NCBI RefSeq assembly: GCF_009674585.1
Contig: NZ_WKJP01000004.1
Location: 62,001 to 126,000, forward strand
Length of the DNA stretch: 64,000 nucleotides
Direction of reading: 5' to 3'
DNA from: Haloferax marinisediminis
GTDB lineage: Archaea; Halobacteriota; Halobacteria; Halobacteriales; Haloferacaceae
Shown here piece by piece: positions 52,258 through 64,000 of the stretch. Numbering within the stretch: the stretch's first letter is position 1; every line of letters starts with the position of its first letter. The position numbers and the translations under genes are program-made. The notes under the pieces are model-generated. The model saw only the letters and a program-made list of their open reading frames with translations. It had not been told where the DNA came from and searched no databases.

Positions 52258-53232
52258 ATGTCAACATCGGCAGATAGCCGGACACCAGAGCACAGCTCGC
52301 CAGCCGAGGAGACGTGGAGAGGGGGATTCGAAGCAGCACAACGCACACTGTTCGACGCAGTTGGACTCGATGCGAAGTCGACGTTCATTGACCTCGGCCA
52401 CCCATACGGACGAACCCACGTGTTCGAAGCGGGGTCATCGACCGACGACGTTCCGCTGCTGTTCGTTCACGGAACAGCCGCTTTCGGAGCGTTTCTTTCT
52501 CCGCTCATGGCCCAGTTCGGTGACGCACGCGTCGTTGGATTCGATAGGCCCGGGTATGGTCTCAGTGAGGCCTTCGTGTGCACCGAGCAAAACCTTCGAC
52601 AGACTGTCGTGGACGTCATCGGAGGCGTCGTAGACGAACTGAATATCGAACAGGTCGACCTCGTCGGGCATTCGATGGGTGGACATGCGGGTATCCTGTT
52701 TGCGAACGCCCATCCCGAGCGAGTCCGGAATCTACTTCTCGTCGGGGGGATTCCGGCGTTCCCGGGAACACGGCCACCACTCCCACTTCGAGCACTCACC
52801 GTTCCACTCCTCAATCGAGTGATACGGCGACTGCAAAAACCGGACGAAGCAGGTGTCCTCGACATCGCAGAAGTCTTCGGGGAACGAGATGCGATTCAGG
52901 ACTACCCGGCGTTCATCCAAGCGATTGCCGCTCACGAACGAGACCCCAACTCAGCGGCAGCAGGACTCAGCGAATTCAACGCGTTGCTTTCGATTCGGGG
53001 GTGGCACAGGTCAGTTCGAATCAGTGACGAAGAGTTGCGTGGACTCGAACACCCGACAACCATGGTCTGGGGAGAACACGACCCGCTCGGGAGACCGGAC
53101 GACGTCCGAGCGAGCGTCCAGTTGATTCCGAATGCTCGGTTCGAGTCAGTTGCCTCCGGTCACATTCCGTACTTGCGTCACCCAGAACAGTGCGCCCAGT
53201 TCATCAGAGAGGCACGAAAATCGCCTCAGTGA
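52258..53232 (+). CDS. Alpha/beta hydrolase fold protein
   Basis: The product is 324 residues. The oxyanion-hole loop is VHGTAAFGAFL. The nucleophile elbow VDLVGHSMGGHAGILFANAH has Ser in G-H-S-M-G. The acid lies in MVWGEHDPLGRPDD and the His in VASGHIPYLRHPEQC. These complete a Ser-Asp-His triad. A cap domain (residues about 185-260, including RRLQKPDEAGVLDIAEVFGE) covers the active site. No signal peptide is seen. The substrate (ester, lactone or haloalkane) cannot be read. GGAGGGAG lies just before the ATG. It is convergent with the EamA gene, 20 bases apart. Confidence 0.85.
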   Translation: MSTSADSRTPEHSSPAEETWRGGFEAAQRTLFDAVGLDAKSTFIDLGHPYGRTHVFEAGSSTDDVPLLFVHGTAAFGAFLSPLMAQFGDARVVGFDRPGYGLSEAFVCTEQNLRQTVVDVIGGVVDELNIEQVDLVGHSMGGHAGILFANAHPERVRNLLLVGGIPAFPGTRPPLPLRALTVPLLNRVIRRLQKPDEAGVLDIAEVFGERDAIQDYPAFIQAIAAHERDPNSAAAGLSEFNALLSIRGWHRSVRISDEELRGLEHPTTMVWGEHDPLGRPDDVRASVQLIPNARFESVASGHIPYLRHPEQCAQFIREARKSPQ

Positions 53233-53252
53233 GTTAATTCACCCTGTAAGGG

Positions 53253-54197
53253 TTAGTTCACCCTCGCAACGGTCTTGACACGAGTCTCGTAGAGGTGTTC
53301 CAACTCTGCGACGATCGACTCGCTTGCGAGGACCGCGAATCCGACGAAGATGGTCACGAACCCAGCGATGGTGAGCGGCGATATCGACTCACCAAGAAGG
53401 GCTGAACCGCCGAGTGTTGCGACGATGGGAACCGCATAGAAGACGAGGTTCCCGTGAATCGGACCCACGTCGTCGAGAAGGCCGAAGTAGGCGATGTACG
53501 CCAGCGCACCGGCGAAGAGACCGACATACGCGAGCGCTATGAGTGCCGTTGGCGTCCACGAAATCATCGCGAACGATTCACCAGAGACATCGCTGAGACT
53601 GTGCGTGAGAAGCGAACTGATAGGGAGTGCCCACGCAGTGCGGACGGTGCTCGAAAGCGACGTGTCTGCCCAACGAATGAGAACCGTGCCAAGTGCACCG
53701 CTGACGGCACCCATGAACACGACACCTTTCCACAATGCGGCCCCGTCGAGGAGGTTCGTGGGGTCAACCTGTACGACGAGGGCCACACCAATCAGCCCGA
53801 TGAGCATCCCGACTGCACCACGCGTGGATAGCCGTTCGTTCGCGAGAAACACCATCGCGAACACCGGTGTCAAGATAGGGTTGAGACTGAAGATAATCGA
53901 CCCAACACCACTCGAAACGTACTGCTGTCCGACGAAGAGGAGAGCGTTCGAGAGACCGATGACGAACACGCCAGTCGCGAGGATGCCTATGATGTCGCCG
54001 ACAGAGCGTGGGAGTAGTTCGTCACGTGCGGTGCTCACACCGACGTACGCGAGTAAGGCCACGGCAGCGATGTCGAACCGAAGTGCGACGAACAGGAGCG
54101 GTGGAAAGTAGTCGAGACCGGCTTTTGCGGCGACGAACGTCCCACCGAAGAAGAAACTCGCCAACGCGAACAACGCGAGTCGACGACGAGTGCCCAT
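53253..54197 (-). CDS. EamA/DMT family membrane exporter
   Basis: The product is 314 residues from the ATG at 54197. It shows two EamA repeats of five helices each: first FALASFFFGGTFVAAKAGLD with PPLLFVALRFDIAAVALLAY, then GSIIFSLNPILTPVFAMVFL with ANERLSTRGAVGMLIGLIGV. The second repeat has VGLFAGALAYIAYFGLLDDV, GNLVFYAVPIVATLGGSALL and LTIAGFVTIFVGFAVLASES. The family exports metabolites such as amino acids or drugs. The Pro-rich motif before the last repeat is typical. Substrate unknown. The upstream in-frame ATG (54215) is less likely because family sequence begins after 54197. Confidence 0.85.
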   Translation of the reverse strand: MGTRRRLALFALASFFFGGTFVAAKAGLDYFPPLLFVALRFDIAAVALLAYVGVSTARDELLPRSVGDIIGILATGVFVIGLSNALLFVGQQYVSSGVGSIIFSLNPILTPVFAMVFLANERLSTRGAVGMLIGLIGVALVVQVDPTNLLDGAALWKGVVFMGAVSGALGTVLIRWADTSLSSTVRTAWALPISSLLTHSLSDVSGESFAMISWTPTALIALAYVGLFAGALAYIAYFGLLDDVGPIHGNLVFYAVPIVATLGGSALLGESISPLTIAGFVTIFVGFAVLASESIVAELEHLYETRVKTVARVN

Positions 54198-54403
54198 TAC
54201 CACGACCAACCCCAACTTGCCGAAGCGAATCGAAATTGCGACAGTGAACTCATTCTACTTCTGTATACGAGTGTCTCGTACTTACATTGTTTCAGAAAAT
54301 ATTTCGGAGTAAGAAAATCTCGTGGTGGGGCAACGTGGTTTCAATATGTGAAATTATTTCGAGGGTCGAAAATCGTATACCTTCGGCCCCCGCAGAGACA
54401 CGT

Positions 54404-55192
54404 ATGGAATCGGCGTTAGAAGAAATCGAGTTTCTTGCCCTCTCACCAAATCGGGTAGCAGCACTTCAGTATCTCACCGAAGAACCGCGTACACGCCGCG
54501 AACTCGTAGAGCTAACCAGTGCGTCACAACCGACACTCGGTCGAATACTCCACGACTTCGAAGACCGAGCGTGGGTCAGACAGGAAGATAGCACATACAC
54601 TGCAACGGTGACTGGGAAACTCGTCTCACGGGGGTTCGAAGAGTTAGTGGGGATTCTCGAGACTGACGTCGAACTTCGGCCAATCGTTCGGTGGTTACCA
54701 GCTGACGAAATTACATTCGACCTCGACCATCTGCGGGCGGCGACGGTGACGACACCTAGCCGAGTCCGGCCGAACGCACCCGTCAAACGAGTGCTCGACT
54801 TGCTCAACGATGCGAACGAGGTCAAGGTCGTCTCGTACGCGTTCAACGAACAGAGTCTCGAACGCATCGCAGAGCGGACAGCGGCGGGAGAACAACGATT
54901 CGACGGCGTCTTTTCATCGAGCGCGATCGATGCGCTGGCCGACGACTCGAAACTGCGTGAACAACTTCGGAATCTCCTCACAGCAGACGGTGCAACGATT
55001 CGAATCGCCGACGACCCGATTCCAGTCGCCGCCACGATTGCTGACTCAGTCGTGCACCTCTTCTTGCGCGACGACAACGGAATTCTCCAAGCTTCAGTCG
55101 ATATCGACGAACCGGAGGTTCACTCGTGGGCAGAAACCCTCTTCGAGCAGTACTGGAACACTGCCGAACCGCTCACTATCGGCCACCTATGA
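54404..55192 (+). CDS. FilR1-type winged-helix transcriptional regulator
   Basis: The product is 262 residues from the ATG at 54404, 27 bases after the TATA-like AATCGTATAC. The N-terminal winged helix reads EEIEFLALSPNRVAALQYLT, then EEPRTRRELVELTSASQPTL, and the wing DFEDRAWVRQEDSTYTATVT. The C-terminal two thirds (TTPSRVRPNAPVKRVLDLLN, VVHLFLRDDNGILQASVDI) match the FilR1 middle-domain type (formerly DUF1724) found in archaeal regulators. Regulated genes are unknown. It is convergent with the large DNA methyltransferase gene, about 40 bases away. Confidence 0.8.
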   Translation: MESALEEIEFLALSPNRVAALQYLTEEPRTRRELVELTSASQPTLGRILHDFEDRAWVRQEDSTYTATVTGKLVSRGFEELVGILETDVELRPIVRWLPADEITFDLDHLRAATVTTPSRVRPNAPVKRVLDLLNDANEVKVVSYAFNEQSLERIAERTAAGEQRFDGVFSSSAIDALADDSKLREQLRNLLTADGATIRIADDPIPVAATIADSVVHLFLRDDNGILQASVDIDEPEVHSWAETLFEQYWNTAEPLTIGHL

Positions 55193-55231
55193 GGGCCACG
55201 TGAATATTCGGGGACGTGGCTTCCAGGCGCG

Positions 55232-58200
55232 TTACAGACTCCGTGACTTGTCGATTCGGTCGTTGACCGTTTGGATAATCGCACTGTAGATGGCCAGTTG
55301 TTCCCGTGAATCGAGACCGAGGTACTCTTCGAACAACTCGCGGTCCAACTGCCGTCGGTCAGCGGCGACAGCGTCGAGGGCGACGTCGTCGGCCGCTCTC
55401 GCTCCAAGTTCATCGTGAATCGACCCCATCGGCCGAGCAGACATCGTACGGAAGGCATCACAGATGGTCGTCCGACTCGCATCCGAGAGGTGTGCTGGGT
55501 CGACGATTGGAACTCGCTGTAAGGTGGTTCCAGTGACGTCGAGGACACCGAGACCCAATCCAGTCGTCGCTAGCACCTCGGTGAAGAGCGACGTCGGTGA
55601 GAAGTTCAGCAGTGCCGCCAACTCTTCTGCGGTCAGGTCTACGTAGTCGTGTGGTTCTAATCGGTAGAAACGGTGTGTGACAGTCCGGTCAGGGTTGTAG
55701 GCGACGAAGTGACGGTCGTTCTGTCGGTTCGGCCAAACCACCTTCGTGTTCGTTTCACTACGGCTTCCGAGAACCCACCACTCCACCCTCCCGCGTCGGC
55801 CTGAGGCGGTATGGTACCCTCGTTTCTCACCCCAGGTGATGTAGTCGCCTACGTGCGACCGTGAGAGGTCTGTCCCCTTCGGAATCGAGAGGATGTGGCT
55901 CTCCTGTTCGCTCTTCGAGAGGTCGACGTGAGAGACGTGACGAGGGGTTTCGACGAACGGAACGACGAAGTCAGATTCGGCAGTGAACAGTTCGCCAGTC
56001 TCTCGATTTCGTATCGTCACGGACGGGTCAGTCGTGGGGTCACCCTCGACGACATCGACGAAGAAGAAGTCATCTGCACCGCCGGTGTTCAAGTAGGAAC
56101 TGACCGCCGCAACGTCAGAGAGAGACGTGAAGACACCTGAACCCGCTTCGAGGAGGTCGAAATACGCCGAGGGAGCACGGAGGAATCGACCCCACTTGTT
56201 CCCAGTGTACGTCCCAGTGGGAACATCGACGCGTGAGCGTCGAACCGAACCACGAGTCTCTCGTCGCTCAGTCGTCGTCCCTCCACCGAGTCGCCAGAGT
56301 GCACTTTCTTCGAGACGGACGACCCGACTATTCCCGAATCGGTGAATGCGTCCTCGTTCGTTGCCGAGTGTGAACTGGTCCGTCGGCTGTTCGCTCGAGG
56401 AGTCGACGAGGACAGCATCCATGGTCGTCGCCGAAACGAGTCGGTGGGACGGTTCACCGAGTGCGACGAACCCGACGTCACCGGACAGCGTTCGGTCGTC
56501 GGCCCTATTCGCCAGTGTGAGAACGGTGTTGATGCTCGCGCCAACGAAGCTTCGCTTCGTACGATTGTCGACGATGTATTCGAGGTTGGTGAGTTCGAGC
56601 AACCCCTGTTGCAATCGCTTCCCGTAGGCAGTATCGAGCCACGTATTCGACGTGATGAACATCAACGTCCCGTGGTCTCTGAGCGCACCGATTGCCACGA
56701 AAAAGAAGTAGAGGTACAAATCGCTGGTCCGATACGGCTTGATTCCGAACTGCTCCTGAACAGACGTCACCAGTTCCGTCTTGTACGATGATTTACGCGA
56801 TCGAATCTCATCGTGGGCCATCTGGTCGAGAGCCCTGTTCGTGAGGTCCTGCTGGATGATGTGCTGGTGGTCGACGTACGGAGGGTTCGTTATCACGATG
56901 TCGAATCCACCATCTCGCACAGGGGCCACGGAATCGAGTGGATCATCGTCTCGATGGACGATGCTATCTCCGGTGTAGAGGTTGAACGAAGACGCAGGCA
57001 GGGGAGCCGTCCGAAGTTGGAGTTCGTCTTCACTGTCGACGAGTGAAAGCCAGAGCCTGAGTTCGGCGACTCGGACGGCCCACTCTTTGATATCGATACC
57101 GTAGAGGTTCGTCCCGAGAATCTGCTGTGCCCGGTCGAAGTCGACTACAACTCCAAGTTTTTCGTAGAGTTCTGTCAACACCTGTTTCATCCCGACGAGG
57201 AAGGCCCCGCTTCCACACGCAGGGTCGAGGACACGTACGTCACGGAGGACTGCTTCGAGCGTGTCTTCGTCGACGGTGTTCGTCGACTTCCACTCCCGTG
57301 GAGTGCTGAAGATGAACGCCACGAGCCGCCGTTTGCTCTCGGTGTCGGTAGCGTCTGTCTGGTCACAGAGTTGCTCGAAGAGTGCCATCCGGCACATCAA
57401 GTCCACTTCGAGACGGGGAGTGTAGAAGATACCAGCCTCGTTGCGCTCCTGTTCAGCGATGAGCGATTCGTAAATCTTCCCGAGCATCGCTGGGTCGACC
57501 GCGATATCGACGTCGTAGGGACTCTCCTCGCTGATGGTGAAGTTGTACTGTTCGAGGAATTCACGGATGACCACGGAGAGGGTAGAATCTGAGAGGAACA
57601 CGTCGCTCTCGTCAGCGTCTATTGGTTGGAAGAGGCCGCCGTCCATCGACGGGAGGTCTGAGAGAACTGCTTCGACTTCGTCCGGAAGGGCTGTTCTTGG
57701 GTCCGTTCCTGTGGAGTGAGTCCTTCTGTCGAAAAAGAGCGCTGAGAGCCAAGTTTCGTGGAACTGCTGCTCGTCGCCTGACGTTCGGTACTGGTCGTGG
57801 AACCACCGAACGAAGTCCGTTCGGTCAGCAGTCCACCGAGTAGTTTGGAGATAGTAGAAGAACAGCAGTCGTGTGAGTGTGACGTGGGCATACTGGTGTG
57901 CGCGCTCGACTTCCAACCCCTGCTCACGAAGGTCGTCGTAGAGCAACTCGAACGTGCGCTTGTAGTCCTCGTAGAACGCTTCGGTTACAGTTTCGACCCT
58001 GAAGACGTGGTCGATTCGTGTCGCGAGACGGTCATCGGCTTGACGAAGTTCGGCGAGTGCGCTCGCAACGACGCTGTGTGTCTGCCCTTCACCGAGGAGG
58101 TATCGACGGAGAACGAGGCGGCTAGTCGTGATATCGTCCACACCCGCTCGGAAGGCCGTTGCGAGGTGCCAGACACCGCTGTCCGGCGCGTGGAAAACGG

Positions 58201-58570
58201 CCAGAAATCTCCCACCAGTTGCCCATTCGCTCGTCGAATCGGACTGCGTGAGCGTATAGACGACATCTCGTTCCGCAGCACGGCTTAGCCTCCCCAGTTC
58301 GACGTAGATAACTCGGAAACCATCCGCGATTGCGAAGAGACGGACACCCAACACCTCGGTTGTACCCGGCCACTCGTCGACCTGGAGGTCTTGCCACGGA
58401 GCGTCGTCTTCGCGTGTCAGCGGCGTCTCGTAGCCGAGAACATCGACGAAGAGGTCTTGGAAGAACGTGGTCGCGGCAGCCTCAGTAGACAGATTGCCAC
58501 CCTCGAATTCCTCGAGAGAGAGCTGTTCGTCGAGACGGCGACGAATCCCTTCGGTTTGCTCGTCGGTCAT
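55232..58570 (-). CDS. Eco57I/type IIG-like DNA adenine methyltransferase, possibly without a nuclease domain
   Basis: The product is 1112 residues. An N-terminal domain of about 200 residues contains FRVIYVELGRLSRAAERDVV, where a type IIG nuclease would be, but no clear PD...E-x-K is seen. A helical middle follows, then the N6-adenine methyltransferase core: EAGIFYTPRLEVDLMCRMAL (motif X), VLDPACGSGAFLVGMKQVL (motif I, about residue 448), GIDIKEWAVRVAELRLWL, then FDIVITNPPYVDHQH (motif IV NPPY, about 560). The TaqI-like specificity half ends with LDVTGTTLQRVPIVDPAHLS. It stands alone with no separate restriction gene. It may be a solo defence or epigenetic methylase or a self-contained restriction enzyme. 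Confidence 0.85.
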   Translation of the reverse strand: MTDEQTEGIRRRLDEQLSLEEFEGGNLSTEAAATTFFQDLFVDVLGYETPLTREDDAPWQDLQVDEWPGTTEVLGVRLFAIADGFRVIYVELGRLSRAAERDVVYTLTQSDSTSEWATGGRFLAVFHAPDSGVWHLATAFRAGVDDITTSRLVLRRYLLGEGQTHSVVASALAELRQADDRLATRIDHVFRVETVTEAFYEDYKRTFELLYDDLREQGLEVERAHQYAHVTLTRLLFFYYLQTTRWTADRTDFVRWFHDQYRTSGDEQQFHETWLSALFFDRRTHSTGTDPRTALPDEVEAVLSDLPSMDGGLFQPIDADESDVFLSDSTLSVVIREFLEQYNFTISEESPYDVDIAVDPAMLGKIYESLIAEQERNEAGIFYTPRLEVDLMCRMALFEQLCDQTDATDTESKRRLVAFIFSTPREWKSTNTVDEDTLEAVLRDVRVLDPACGSGAFLVGMKQVLTELYEKLGVVVDFDRAQQILGTNLYGIDIKEWAVRVAELRLWLSLVDSEDELQLRTAPLPASSFNLYTGDSIVHRDDDPLDSVAPVRDGGFDIVITNPPYVDHQHIIQQDLTNRALDQMAHDEIRSRKSSYKTELVTSVQEQFGIKPYRTSDLYLYFFFVAIGALRDHGTLMFITSNTWLDTAYGKRLQQGLLELTNLEYIVDNRTKRSFVGASINTVLTLANRADDRTLSGDVGFVALGEPSHRLVSATTMDAVLVDSSSEQPTDQFTLGNERGRIHRFGNSRVVRLEESALWRLGGGTTTERRETRGSVRRSRVDVPTGTYTGNKWGRFLRAPSAYFDLLEAGSGVFTSLSDVAAVSSYLNTGGADDFFFVDVVEGDPTTDPSVTIRNRETGELFTAESDFVVPFVETPRHVSHVDLSKSEQESHILSIPKGTDLSRSHVGDYITWGEKRGYHTASGRRGRVEWWVLGSRSETNTKVVWPNRQNDRHFVAYNPDRTVTHRFYRLEPHDYVDLTAEELAALLNFSPTSLFTEVLATTGLGLGVLDVTGTTLQRVPIVDPAHLSDASRTTICDAFRTMSARPMGSIHDELGARAADDVALDAVAADRRQLDRELFEEYLGLDSREQLAIYSAIIQTVNDRIDKSRSL

Positions 58571-58815
58571 CAGTGGCGGGAGTGTGAATCAACCGCGATG
58601 CAACTCTGCATGTGGTTACTTGTGCCCAGAGAGTGTTAAGTTTAGCTCGGCTGACGTTATTGGCAGCGGGAAACGTGTCATCGATACAGAAGTGAGGAGG
58701 GACCACCACCGAATGACGGTCGAGAGTGTGAGGAAAACCAACGGCGTTCGTGTCAGTGATTGCTAGTTTTGAAGTCACCAGGTGTGAAACTATCACCGTG
58801 TCGCCTATCGAGAAC

Positions 58816-61536
58816 ATGAGTTCCGCACCCCAAGACCAGCACCAACGGGCCAAAACCGCGTGGCACGCGCGTTCAATCGACCAGACGCTCGCGGAACTCG
58901 AGACCGACGAAGCGGGACTCTCGCAGACAGCGGCCGCGAATCGGTTGGAGGAGTACGGACCGAACGAGATTCACAAGGGTGACGACATCTCTCCCCTCGA
59001 GATCTTCATTTCGCAGTTCAAGGACTTCCTCATCTACCTCCTGGTTTTTGCGGCAGTCCTCTCGCTGGCGGTCGGTCTTCTCCCCGGGGAAGCGCCAAAT
59101 TACGTCGATGCCGGCCTGATTCTCTTGATTCTTTTCGGGAATGGAATATTTGGGTTCGTGCAGGACTACCGCGCCGAGAAGGCGATGGAAGAGTTACGGG
59201 AACTCTCATCACCAGATGCGACAGTGCTGCGTGACGGCGTGAAGCGGACCATCGCCGCCAAAGACGTCGTTCCAGGAGACGTGGTCGTCATCGAACAGGG
59301 TGGCGCGGTTCCGGCAGATTGCAGACTCATCGAGGCCACGAACCTCGAAACGTTAGAGGCGCCGTTGACCGGCGAGAGTGCCAGTGTCGGGAAGACGACG
59401 GACACACTCGACCCAGAGACGCCGCTCGCCGAGCGCTCGAACATGCTCTACATGAACACGGACGCAGTCATGGGGCGGGGGAAGGCAGTCGTCGTCGAGA
59501 CCGGAATGCGTACCGAAGTGGGAGGAATCGCGACGCAGATTCACGAGGCAGACGAAGGCCAGACACCGTTCCAAGAAGAAGTCGACGAACTCGGGCGTCG
59601 AATCGGGTACGGTATCGTGGGGCTCATCGCCCTCGTCATCGTGGTTCAGCTACTCTTCACGCAAGCCAGCACCATCGCCGTGCTGTTGACTGCAATCACA
59701 CTCGCCGTTGCTGCGGTTCCAGAGGGGTTACCTGCCGTCGTGACGCTGACGTTGGCGATTGGTGCACGGAAGATGGTCGACAAGAACGCACTCGTTCGGC
59801 GACTCCCAGTCGTCGAAAGCCTCGGGTCGGTAGACGTGATTCTGACAGACAAGACGGGGACGCTCACCGAGAACCAGATGACCGTCACGCGGATCGCGTA
59901 TGGTTCAGATATCTACGAAGTGACCGGCACTGGACTCGACACCGACGGTGAGTTCCACCACGACGACGTGCGTGTCGACCCCGACAGCATCGACCCGGTG
60001 TTACGATGTGGGCTCCTCTGTAACAACGCCGAGAAGGCACCCGAATCAGAGGACCAGGCGTACTACGGCGACCCGACAGAAGTCGCGCTCCTCGTCTCGG
60101 CCAAAAAGGCGGGTGTAGAGCAGACCGGTGTGCGTGTCCGTGAGATTCCATTCTCGTCGGAACGAAAACGGATGACGGTCGTCGTCGAAGAAGACGGTGC
60201 CCACACCTCGTATACGAAGGGTGCTCCAGAAACAGTGCTGGAACGGTGCAACCGTGTTGCAGTGAACGGTGAGATTCAGGAGTTGACCGACGAGAAACGT
60301 GCCGAAATTATCGACACGACTGAATCGTTTGCGGGGGACGCACTCCGCGTCCTCGGATTTGCTCGAAAAGCCGTCGACGACCCCGACGCCGACGAATCAG
60401 TTCTCGAAGAGGAACTCGTGTTCCTCGGATTGCAGGGCATGATCGACGTCCCACGCGAGGAAGTCGACCAGGCGGTTTCCGACTGCCGCGACGCAGGTAT
60501 TCGGGTCGTCATGGTGACCGGAGACAACCTTCAGACTGCGAAAGCCATCGGTGCACAAATCGGGTTCGACCCGACCGGGGCGATGACGGGTACCGAAGTC
60601 GAGAAGTTGAGCGACCAAGAACTGCGAGACGTCGTCGAAGACGTCGAGGTGTTCGCCCGGGCCGCGCCGGACCACAAAGTTCGGATTCTCAAGGCACTCC
60701 AGGCAAACGATCACCGTGTGGCGATGACTGGTGACGGTGTCAACGATGCACCCGGTGTGCGAAACGCTGACGTCGGCATCGCGATGGGCATCCGAGGGAC
60801 GGACGTCACCAAATCGGCCTCGGATATGGTGCTACAGGACGACAACTTCGTGACAATCAGAGATGCAATCGCCGAAGGCCGGGGAATCTTCGACAACATC
60901 AGAAAGTTCGTCAATTTGCTGTTGTCTGCAAACGCTGGCGAGGTTCTGACTGTATTTGTAGGCGTGCTCATCGGGAGTGCACTGTTCCCCGAACTCTTTG
61001 CGGCCCAGTCAGAAGCACTCATTCTGACACCGGTCATGTTGCTGTGGATCAACCTCGTCACCGACGGCCTTCCGGCACTCGCACTCGGCGTCGACCCGAA
61101 AGCACCGAACGTCCTCGAACGAAGTCCGCGAAGCACGGACGACCCAGTCATCGATACGCGAGTGATGGTTTCTATCCTCACTATCGGTGTGACCGTGACC
61201 ATCGCCGGTCTACTGGTGTTTTTCCAGACACTGGGCACCACCGAATCGTTAGTGAGCGCACAGACACTGCTGTTTACGTTCTTCGTGGTCGCAGAGATGG
61301 GAATCATTCAGGTCATCCGACGGCGGTTCGGTCAACCGCTGTTCTCGAACCGATGGCTCATCGGTGCAGTCGTACTCTCGCTGGTACTCCAGTTACTCGT
61401 GCTGTACACCCCAGTCGCCGACCTCTTCGGTGTGTACGCGCTCGGATTGGCAGAGTGGGGGTATCTCATCGCTGCAGTCCTCGCCGTCCTTATCGCAAAC
61501 TACGTGCTGTCACTCGTCTACGACCGATTCCTATAG
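58816..61536 (+). CDS. SERCA-like Ca2+-transporting P-type ATPase
   Basis: The product is 906 residues from the ATG at 58816. It has an N-terminal cation-ATPase domain (SIDQTLAELETDEAGLSQTA), the actuator loop LTGESASVGK, the Ca-binding M4 motif AAVPEGLPAVVTLTLAIG (P-E-G-L), the phosphorylation site DKTGTLTEN, and the hinge MTGDGVNDAPGVRNADVGIA. M5 has NLLLSANAGEVLTVF (Asn and Glu) and M6 has NLVTDGLPALALGVDP (Asn, Thr, Asp). These match the SERCA calcium ligands. It exports Ca2+ from the cytoplasm at the expense of ATP. It is divergent from the methyltransferase gene. Confidence 0.92.
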   Translation: MSSAPQDQHQRAKTAWHARSIDQTLAELETDEAGLSQTAAANRLEEYGPNEIHKGDDISPLEIFISQFKDFLIYLLVFAAVLSLAVGLLPGEAPNYVDAGLILLILFGNGIFGFVQDYRAEKAMEELRELSSPDATVLRDGVKRTIAAKDVVPGDVVVIEQGGAVPADCRLIEATNLETLEAPLTGESASVGKTTDTLDPETPLAERSNMLYMNTDAVMGRGKAVVVETGMRTEVGGIATQIHEADEGQTPFQEEVDELGRRIGYGIVGLIALVIVVQLLFTQASTIAVLLTAITLAVAAVPEGLPAVVTLTLAIGARKMVDKNALVRRLPVVESLGSVDVILTDKTGTLTENQMTVTRIAYGSDIYEVTGTGLDTDGEFHHDDVRVDPDSIDPVLRCGLLCNNAEKAPESEDQAYYGDPTEVALLVSAKKAGVEQTGVRVREIPFSSERKRMTVVVEEDGAHTSYTKGAPETVLERCNRVAVNGEIQELTDEKRAEIIDTTESFAGDALRVLGFARKAVDDPDADESVLEEELVFLGLQGMIDVPREEVDQAVSDCRDAGIRVVMVTGDNLQTAKAIGAQIGFDPTGAMTGTEVEKLSDQELRDVVEDVEVFARAAPDHKVRILKALQANDHRVAMTGDGVNDAPGVRNADVGIAMGIRGTDVTKSASDMVLQDDNFVTIRDAIAEGRGIFDNIRKFVNLLLSANAGEVLTVFVGVLIGSALFPELFAAQSEALILTPVMLLWINLVTDGLPALALGVDPKAPNVLERSPRSTDDPVIDTRVMVSILTIGVTVTIAGLLVFFQTLGTTESLVSAQTLLFTFFVVAEMGIIQVIRRRFGQPLFSNRWLIGAVVLSLVLQLLVLYTPVADLFGVYALGLAEWGYLIAAVLAVLIANYVLSLVYDRFL

Positions 61537-63991
<2,455 letters not shown>

Positions 63992-64000
63992 ATTCCGCTG

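Overview
The window is chromosomal or megaplasmid DNA from a halophilic archaeon of the class Halobacteria. The support is acidic proteomes (Asp/Glu-rich, Lys-poor), a TFB transcription factor, Tat lipoprotein signals, HalOD1, bat-type HTH and PGF-pre-PGF domains. TATA boxes also lie about 25-30 bases before start codons, the layout of leaderless haloarchaeal mRNAs. The genus cannot be fixed from the sequence. No rRNA, tRNA, CRISPR array or complete insertion sequence was seen.

Positions 1-15140 look like a catabolic island. It holds an IclR-type regulator (cut by the left edge) divergent from an FAD-dependent amine/amino-acid oxidoreductase, with a palindrome between them. A peptide/opine-type ABC transporter follows (substrate-binding lipoprotein, two permeases, two ATPases), then electron transfer flavoprotein etfBA, a sarcosine-oxidase-like flavoenzyme, a TrmB-type regulator and another DAO-family flavoenzyme. 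A fourth DAO-family enzyme lies at 24509. The likely theme is uptake of small N-substituted or amino compounds and their oxidation, with electrons passed to ETF. The substrate is not known. The binding protein appears circularly permuted: the usual C-terminal half precedes the usual N-terminal half.

Positions 15344-29853 are mixed housekeeping and accessory genes: a methyltransferase, a ligase-like protein without its catalytic lysine, a DUF547 protein, membrane proteins, an MDR oxidoreductase, a GH3 beta-glucosidase, a TFB, a HalOD1 protein, a metallophosphoesterase and a ZIP-like protein. Positions 29872-37059 form a sulfatase locus. It contains a formylglycine-generating enzyme, a bactofilin-like membrane protein, two small membrane proteins, a large arylsulfatase and a tiny chimeric gene derived from a sulfatase 5' end. 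A piece of a sulfatase 3' end lies further on, at 43355-43453.

Positions 37143-49095 are rich in regulators and transporters: two HTH regulators, two AI-2E-type permeases flanking an MscS channel, two BASS-family transporters, a CPA1 Na+/H+ antiporter, a frameshifted arginine-deiminase-superfamily gene and a DUF1254 protein. Positions 49563-63991 hold a surface protein with a long Thr-Pro stalk, an alpha/beta hydrolase, an EamA exporter, a FilR1-type regulator, a large Eco57I/type IIG-like DNA methyltransferase, a SERCA-like Ca2+ ATPase and catalase-peroxidase KatG. Gene remnants (NhaC antiporter, sulfatase ends, the frameshifted gene) and several AT-rich gaps point to repeated turnover in this region.
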